NCBI GenBank assembly: GCA_021292105.1
Contig: CM037871.1
Location: forward strand, 56,814,866-56,878,865
Reading direction: 5' to 3'
DNA from: Anadara kagoshimensis
Taxonomy: Eukaryota; Mollusca; Bivalvia; Arcoida; Arcidae
Length of the DNA: 64,000 nucleotides
Within the stretch, counting starts at the first letter, position 1, and every line of letters starts with the position of its first letter. Positions 57,241 to 64,000 of the stretch are shown one piece after another. The notes under the pieces are model-generated. The model ran no database searches, was not told where the DNA came from, and saw nothing but the letters and a program-made list of their open reading frames with translations. The translations under genes and the position numbers were made by a program.

Positions 57241-58890
57241 TTATTGTCTATTCAGTTTTGGTTTTAAAATATCGATGAAGTGTTCTTCTTTTGATGATCT
57301 AAATGAAATATCTTCATCAATACATTTAAAGAACGGGAATATTTTAAATATTGCTTTACCGCACGTGTCCAAATGGCTACTTAGAGGGATTTGTCTTGTT
57401 CTAGGATCCCTTATTTGTTGCCTATGTATGCGGACCCGTTCACAGAGACTGTTGCCTGTTTGGCCAACATACGATTCCTTACAACCCTCACAAGTTATTA
57501 AATAAATCAAGTTCTTGCTTTTACAAGTAAAGTTCCAGTTCGGTTTTACCGTTTTACCATTTAGCAATTTTATTGATTTACCAGTCTGTAAATAGGCGCA
57601 TGTCCCACACCGCGTGTCATTACATTTTGTGACTTCAAATGTGTGAAGGGTGTTCCTTTGTGTATCAAATTTAGATGTTGTTAGAAGGCGTTTCAGATTC
57701 TTTGGCTGACGTTTGCTTCTTAGTAAATTGTGCTTTCCAAGGACATTTTTCATCCTGTCACTGCCTAGAATGAGAGGCGTTGTTGCGCGAATAATCTTCA
57801 TCATGTCAACATTGTGTGGATTATGTGTTGATACAAACGGAATGTTACTATCGGTTGATTGTTCCGATTTAGTAGCCCTTAGTTCATTTAGTGGTATAGA
57901 TCTTGATTTTTGGATTCCATTTTGTATAAGTAGATTTGGATAGTCCTGTACCCGTAGAAATGTTTCTAGTTCTTCTAGTCTTTTATTTCTTCTTTCCGGG
58001 TTAATTACCATAGTGCAAATCCTACGTGCTAGACAGTATGGTATATTTCTTTTTATGTGCGATGGATGACAGGAATGAAAGTTAAGATATTGATGTGTGT
58101 CTGTTGGTTTATAATAAATATCGGTTGTTATTTTCGTACCTTCTTTACACACCAATATATCTAAGAATGGGATACTATCAGAGCTGCTTTCTATGGTAAA
58201 TTTAATGGAACTATGAAGACTGTTAAGGATATCATGGAACATCTGTAAAGTTTCAGCTGTATTATTCCATATAATGAAACAATCGTCTAGATATCTTTTC
58301 CAAGAATTGTGTACATATTCGGCCATTTCCATATTCATTTCAGTTAATAGTTTTTCGTAAAGGCGGTTTTCTAAATATCCCATGACTAAGGTTGCGTATG
58401 TTGGGGCAAATTTTGTGCCCATGGCCGTGCCCTTAATTTGTAGATAATGTTTTCCATCGAAATAGAAAGAGTTATTGGTTAGAATTACTTTTATTGATTC
58501 AAGTATTAAGTTTGTTGTAAATCTATTATCGATTTTGTCTCTGTGTTTTTCCACCCAATATTTTACCGCTTCTATCCCTAAGTCATGTGGTATATTTGTA
58601 TACAGGGATGTTACATCAAATGTCACTAATTGTGCATTCTGTTCTACTGAATCAGGAATGTGGTTTAAAAATTCTAAGTCATCCCTGATGTAACTTGGGA
58701 CTAGAGGACACAGTGGCTTGAGAATGAGATCAATCATATTAGATAGCCTATGTGTCGGGCAAGTAGGGCCGGCTATGATTGGTCTCAGCTTTAGGTCTTT
58801 TGGTTGCAGTATCTGTATGTATGCAGATTTTTGATTTGCAATCGCTATTTGAATTTCTTTAGATTTGTGTATTTTCGGAAGTCCATAAAG
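57241..58890 (-). pseudogene. PLE reverse transcriptase and GIY-YIG endonuclease
   Basis: About 500 codons open from 58737 to the stop at 57241, with homologous sequence upstream to about 58890. RT motifs: TFDVTSLYTNIP (catalytic Asp), GTAMGTKFAPTYATL and YLDDCFIIW. A cysteine-rich stretch (CNDTRCGTCAYL) precedes the GIY-YIG domain (LIYLITC, then YVGQTGNSL, R and H). The N-terminal part joins only after a one-base loss in a T run near 58889, where NFYGLPKIHKSKE would otherwise read through. Confidence 0.92.
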
Positions 58891-59460
58891 TTACTTGTTT
58901 TCGATTCAAACTTGACTAAAGCTTCTGTTTCCTTTTCTGTTAGCGATGAAGATGATGTGGTTATAAGTTTTCTTATTTGTTTTAATGTTGACACATCCAT
59001 GTTCGTTTGAATTTCTTTGTAGAACTCTGTATCGTTTAACTGTTCCTCTACTTTTAGTTTATAATAACTAGAATCCATTATAACTATTGCACCGCCCTTG
59101 TCTGCTTGTTTTATCACAATAGATTCGTCGTCGCATAACCGTTGGATAGCTTTTCTTTCTTCGTTCGAAATATTATATTTTGGTTGGTTATGCACTTGTA
59201 GAGGGAATTCTGTGAGGAAATCTATAAATTTATCTAGATGATAATCCTGGCCTTTTGTGGGGGTGAAGTTAGATTTATTTCTTAGTAATGATCCATCTTC
59301 TGGACAATCTTTTTCAACAAAATATTCCGCAAGCCTTAGTCTTCGACAAAAAGAATTAATATCAGTCTTAAGCTCTTCATTGTTTTGCTTCGGGGTCGGA
59401 GTGAATTTCAATCAACTGTTTAGCACTTTTAATTCATTTTCATCAAGGCTTCGGTTTGAT
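58845..59460 (-). pseudogene. PLE pre-RT region
   Basis: Contains IINLSNRSLDENELKVL, a TGA (59412-59414) where a Gly codon is expected, LKFTPTP, RLRLAEYF, and IVIKQADKGGAIVIMDSSYY. These are the N-terminal hallmarks of PLE reverse transcriptases. The frame breaks at 58889 before joining the RT. Confidence 0.85.
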
Positions 59461-59478
59461 AAGTTTATAATTTTGGGC

Positions 59479-60525
59479 TCAACTGTGCCAGTGTTTTCGA
59501 GGTTGTTTCCTCTGTTGGTGGTTTCTCTCTATCTGGCTTCGGTGACCTTTTCCTAAAAAATAAATCTTTTTCCCGCCTCTAGGTGGACCGTTTTGGTTGG
59601 TATTCGGCCTTGCACGGATTCTTGGTATGTGTCCAAAGGTATTGGATTGTCTATTTTGTGGCTTTTTATTCCTGACCTGTTTTAGTATTGTGCTTTTCAC
59701 TGCCTCTGAATACAGTTTAGGTCGTGTTTGAGGCAGTGTAGCAGAACGATTTTGGCTTTGTTATCGGTCTCTACCTTTCAATCTGCGATGATTATTCCTT
59801 CCGTTAGAAGGAGTTGTCGTTTGTACTACTGGTGTGACATGCATGCTTTGAAGGTTTTGTTTCTGTTTTGGTTTTCTCTTTCTTCTACTTACCGGTGGCT
59901 TCGTCTCTTCCTTTCCGTATGTAGAAGCATACTTAGTGAGCCAATTCCCTTTTGGCTCCCATAAAGAGATAGATTTAATTTCCTCCCGTGATGTATCTTT
60001 TCTCCAAAGTTCAATTAATGTGTCAAGAATTGTACCTGACGCAAGTTTAGAAAGTTCATCTCTCATTGAGGAATCTTTATTCTTATAGTTTGTTTCAAAT
60101 CGGGTTTTCTTCCTTTCAATCAATGAGATGTCTGTCTCGAATCTCTTGAGCATTAAATTCCAACGAAGTTCTTTTTCTTCTTGTGGTTCCCCTTTTATTT
60201 CTTTGATAATGTACTTCTTTGGAATGATCGGCACATCCCGATTGATCCAATCGTTGTATGTAGTCGCATATTGCTGACATTTGTAGGAATTCCAGAATTG
60301 TTGTTTTCTGTAGTTTAAACTTCTCTTCCAGAGTTTGTTAATTTGATTTTTCTTTTTGTACGCTTCTTTTTGTAGATTGATTTCACTTATCTCCCGCCAG
60401 AGATCCATGTTCGGATTTTGTTGTTGAATATTGTTGTCTCTAGACAACAAGTTTTGAGATAAAGTATTGATTTGATCTCTGATATTTCCATGGAGGTCTT
60501 CTTCTAAAATAGAATGTCTATCCAT
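59479..60525 (-). pseudogene. PLE upstream ORF, one internal stop
   Basis: A hydrophilic, Lys/Arg/Gln-rich protein starting MDRHSILEEDLHGN. It is open for 254 codons, then TAA at 59761-59763, and continues in the same frame for about 95 codons (QSQNRSATLPQTRPKLYSEA). It ends in a basic region (RGGKK, RKQPRKH). No known domain recognised. By position it would be the ORF1-like N-terminal part of the element, possibly nucleic-acid binding (inference from charge only). Confidence 0.65.
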
Positions 60526-60547
60526 ATTTCTCAGAACATCTGTAAGA

Positions 60548-61168
60548 AGAATCTGAAACGCCTTCTAACAACATCTAAATTTGATACACAAAGGAACACC
60601 CTTCACACATTTGAAGTCACAAAATGTAATGACACGCGGTGTGGGACATGCGCCTATTTACAGACTGGTAAATCAATAAAATTGCTAACGGTAAAACCGA
60701 ACTGGAACTTTACTTGTAAAAGCAAGAACTTGATTTATTTAATAACTTGTGAGGGTTGTAAGGAATCGTATGTTGGCCAAACAGGCAACAGTCTCTGTGA
60801 ACGGGTCCGCATACATAGGCAACAAATAAGGGATCCTAGAACAAGACAAATCCCTCTAAGTAGCCATTTGGACACGTGCGGTAAAGCAATATTTAAAATA
60901 TTCCCGTTCTTTAAATGTATTGATGAAGATATTTCATTCAGATCATCAAAAGAAGAACACTTCATCAATATTTTAAAACCAAAACTGAATAGACAATAAA
61001 TTACCTCCCCTTTTATTATGAACATACTTATCTCCCCTACTTAATAGTGACGTCATAATATCGTTGCTATGTAATGTCATTCACCTGAAGATTGCAAGAT
61101 GTAAATGCATGAAAGTACTAGTGAATACACAATTATGAACTGTTCCTACCATTATAGTTTTTATTTTT
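60548..61168 (+). mobile_element. inverted PLE 3'-end copy (GIY-YIG domain)
   Basis: Nearly identical to the reverse complement of 57075-57700, including 3' UTR. It encodes on the plus strand the end of the RT/EN protein from LKRLLTTSKFDTQRN to LKPKLNRQ. It lacks 9 bp (three codons, NGK) relative to the other arm and has Asn for Asp near the C-terminus. Truncated at its 5' end against the start of the other element's ORF1. This layout resembles the inverted pseudo-LTR arrangements known for Penelope elements. Confidence 0.9.
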
Positions 61169-61203
61169 TTATGTAATCTGTATACAACGTTAATTCTATT
61201 TGG

Positions 61204-61205
<2 letters not shown>

Positions 61206-61242
<37 letters not shown>
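61206..61242. repeat. (AT)n microsatellite
   Basis: About 18 AT units, 40 bp beyond the inverted PLE arm. Both arms therefore end near AT repeats. Confidence 0.95.
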
Positions 61243-61244
<2 letters not shown>

Positions 61245-64000
61245 GTCACAACTGTGTGGGTTTTAAATAAATGACTAGTGAAATTCAAATTATGTAAACT
61301 AAATACATTTGATTTAAATAACAAAAATTTATTAAGAAAAAGAAATAATATATAGTATATATATTTTCACAAAAAATATATATCTGGCAATAAAAGTTCT
61401 AGTACAGTACTGTACACACCAAATGTTTACATGTCCAGACACTGTCCATATACATGCACAAATCACATGTCCATAACATCCATTACATTTTATTGTTCAT
61501 GGCACATAAGGGCTACCATAGACTTATCATGATGATATACACATCACCATGGTACAAAAACACAAACAGTATTTATTCACAGAAACACTGGAAAGATGAG
61601 AAAAATACATTTAACACCCTCCAGCTATTCACTATATGTAACTATCACTTGCTCCATGAAACATGTATACATAATGTTCATACACTGACACCTCTGAATA
61701 TAGTATGAAAATCTTGTACTATCCCTAACTGGTCAGTGATTTCAGTCAATGCAAATCTTCACACCAATTGTCTTCCACACAGGGATTATAATATTACCAC
61801 ACAGGTACCACATTGGTGTAAAATTTCTGAACCACACAGGTACAAAATACTTTCACCACACAGATGTAAATGTTTTAATCACACAGGTTCAAATATATAT
61901 AAATTTAGAGCCACACAGGCAAAGTATTAAACTCAAATTTAAAAATGTCGGACCATTCTCTCTCAAAAAATGACCATCCACGCATGGCCTTTTCAGCACA
62001 TGGTCTGCTACCAACTCTCACCCCACAGCATGGACAGGTAAAATTGACCATATCAGGTAATTAATTTGCATAAAGTCTTGGACAATAATGACCAGATGGC
62101 AGTAGAACTACACCTGTTTCTCTACTACCCTCACCTACATCTACCCAGATTAAATACAATAACAACACACATTGCACATATGTATGGATCTGTTTCAAAA
62201 GTCAACACCTTCCCCTTTGCAACACTTGGAAACCAATACTTATAGAGAAACAGAAGATTGTTTTACTTTGAACTTTTTTGGGTTTTTATATGGTTCAGTC
62301 ATGGAAATTATTTTTATGATATGTGGTAAACATATGATGTCTCTCCCTTTCAGTCTTGAGGCAATGATAGACTATGCTGTAAGTCAATGCCATTTGAAAA
62401 TATGGGTTTTTGAAAACTGGCTATATACCCATAAGTAACTTTTTAGTATACAGATTTTATTTAAATTGGTTAATACTGGTTACACTTTGAATTTGAGATT
62501 TAACTAGCCAGTTTTGTACTATTGAGTTTTGGATTTAGAAATTATTTTCCTCATTTGTTACTTTGAATTTATTCAGTATAGTTTTTACTTGCATAGTGAA
62601 AACAAAGAGAATTAGGCAATGTGTAAAGTGACAAGTTGAATAGGTGTTTGTGACTTCTTAGTTTCTTAGAAGCAGAGATATATGTCTCTGTCAGAAGTGC
62701 AAGAACTAACCTTATAATTTTGGGAATTTTATAATCAGTGGTCTCAAACTGGCTATTTAAGTGACATTATCTTTTGTTTTTCCCTTTTCAATGATTTTTA
62801 TGGTTTGTTGCTGGTTGATTCAACTTGAATGTTGCAAGTGTAAGCTTTTCAGCTGCATATATCCCATTATGTAGTGAGACCTCAAGTAAAAACATGTGTA
62901 TGTTACAAGATTGATGTAGTAAATCAACTTGCATGACTCAAATGGCTATGGCCTTTAAATATTTAGCCAATATCTGAGTATTGTATTGAGTGCTGTAACT
63001 GCTTTTAAACACAGAAATCACCCCTGGAAATTTGGGTTTAAGGAGGCTCGAGTGAAAAAAAGTTTAATTACCATCATTGTGAATTTTATATATTTTGTAG
63101 AGCAAAATGTGTAGATTTGAAAAATAAAAAAATTAGTATAGGTCACCGGACTCCCTTTTTCTGTATCTGGCTTTAAAAGTAGCGGAAATTACACAGTTTT
63201 ATGCCTTTTTAAAGGATTTTTAGTTGTCCTTATAAGTTTAAGAGTGAACAATATGTTGCAGTGTTTAAACTCTTAAATGGTTATAAATTAGTTTATTTTC
63301 CAAGACAGTTGAAAGACATAAATCTACTCTTTTGATTTAAGGAGATTTGAACAGTGACAAACTAAAACAAATACACAATCTAATAATAATTCTGTGGGCA
63401 TTAGAGATTTATCAGAGTAATATTTAGCACTATTTTCAGATAAAAGTAGGAACAAAAAATGGAATATTTTTAATAAGCAAATTACCAAGAGTTTCAAAAT
63501 CTCCATGAATATAGCTTGACATATATTTGATAAAATAAGATATTAAAAAATATGGGTCACCGGATTCGTTTACTGTACAGTCGCTATGGTAACAACCCTA
63601 CCCCTATTTTTATTTAGTATTTTGGGGGATTTATTTAGTTGAATTTTAAAATAAGTGATACTTTTGGTACAATAGGTAATAAAAACGATTATTTACATTA
63701 TAAATTAACATTTTAGCCAAGATGAATGAAAATCTACGGTAAATTATCAATATTTTAGCAAAACCGGCACATATATTTGTAATATAGTATGTGTTGCTAA
63801 CAGTTACTCAAATGCTCAAACGGTTTATCACATTTGTGTTGCAAGTTTGAAAAGATATCAATAAAATTTTGTTAATTACTTTTCAACTTGTACATTTAAA
63901 AATATTATTGTGCATTTAGATCTTCTTAATTCAATGCTAATGCTATCAAAATAAAATCTTGATGAAACCGTGAATGATCCGGCGTTAACTTCCGGGATTC
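61243..64000. other. no recognised gene
   Basis: AT-rich. The longest open frame (62172-62438, 88 codons, plus) has no recognisable domain. Two short similar segments (GGTCACCGGACTCC near 63141 and GGTCACCGGATTCG near 63556) occur 415 bp apart. It could include the UTR of a gene beyond the window. Confidence 0.4.
61778..61920. repeat. cluster of six CCACACAGG-like motifs
   Basis: CCACACAGG or one-mismatch variants at about 61778, 61799, 61832, 61857, 61880 and 61911, at irregular 21-33 bp spacing. The intervening sequence is not repeated. Function unknown. Confidence 0.6.

Larger units (their letters stand above)
57075..60525 (-). mobile_element. Penelope-like retroelement (RT + GIY-YIG)
   Basis: Read on the minus strand: an upstream ORF, the conserved pre-RT region, RT, a Cys-rich linker, and a C-terminal GIY-YIG nuclease, then about 165 bp of 3' UTR into (TA)n. 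This order is that of canonical endonuclease-positive Penelope-like elements. An inverted copy of the last 620 bp lies directly upstream (60548-61168). Nonsense and frameshift lesions make this copy inactive as read. Confidence 0.92.

Noticed and set aside
57215-57505. Plus-strand open frames opposite the PLE, and the mirror at 60735-61025
   Set aside because: Both are antisense shadows of the GIY-YIG domain in the two inverted arms; they are similar to each other only because the arms are.
61749-61973. Zinc-finger protein suggested by repeated HTG from CACACAGG motifs
   Set aside because: No paired cysteines, and irregular spacing that changes frame between motifs.

Overview
The window is eukaryotic: AT-rich, intron-rich, dense in transposable elements and microsatellites, with no bacterial-type operons. 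A tandem family of nicotinic acetylcholine receptor (nAChR)-like subunit genes, a Penelope-like retroelement, an L1/Tx1-like LINE, a tRNA-derived SINE and many MITEs together suggest a lophotrochozoan, most likely a bivalve mollusc. The species call is inference.

Layout. 1-1.67 kb: a 33-bp satellite carrying a 12-bp palindrome in each unit, followed by a LINE scrap. 3.4-5.6 kb: a nest of one MITE family, one copy of which has an internal 43-bp unit amplified about 17-fold. 7.2-14.0 kb (+): nAChR gene A, seven exons, 620 codons, intact. 17.9-30.2 kb (-): nAChR gene B, the same seven exons and tail-to-tail with A; exons 4, 5 and 6 carry indels, and a 5'-truncated LINE with a clear target-site duplication sits in intron 2. 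31-42 kb: gene-free, made of 5'-truncated retroelement ends, foldback elements, microsatellites and a dead mariner. 42.9-51.3 kb (-): nAChR gene C, the same seven exons, 463 codons, intact. 56.2 kb (-): an orphan decayed exon 1 plus its 5' flank, the relic of a fourth receptor gene. 57.1-61.2 kb: a Penelope-like element (RT plus GIY-YIG endonuclease) with an inverted second copy of its 3' end. 61.2-64 kb: no recognised gene.

The receptor genes share splice sites exactly: exon 3 is 45 bp, exon 4 is 110 bp and exon 5 is 536 bp in the intact genes, with the same intron phases. They encode alpha-type Cys-loop subunits with the vicinal Cys pair, a conserved aromatic box, four membrane helices and a GEK selectivity motif. 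They differ in the intracellular loop (long in A and B, short in C) and in pore position 4' (Ala in A; Glu in B and C). All three have an additional N-terminal cysteine pair.

One retroelement-derived repeat, called R1 here, occurs more than 20 times. Its longer copies encode, on the sense strand, the C-terminal end of a reverse-transcriptase protein. Other repeat names used below (M1, M2, M3, R3, R4) are labels for this window only.
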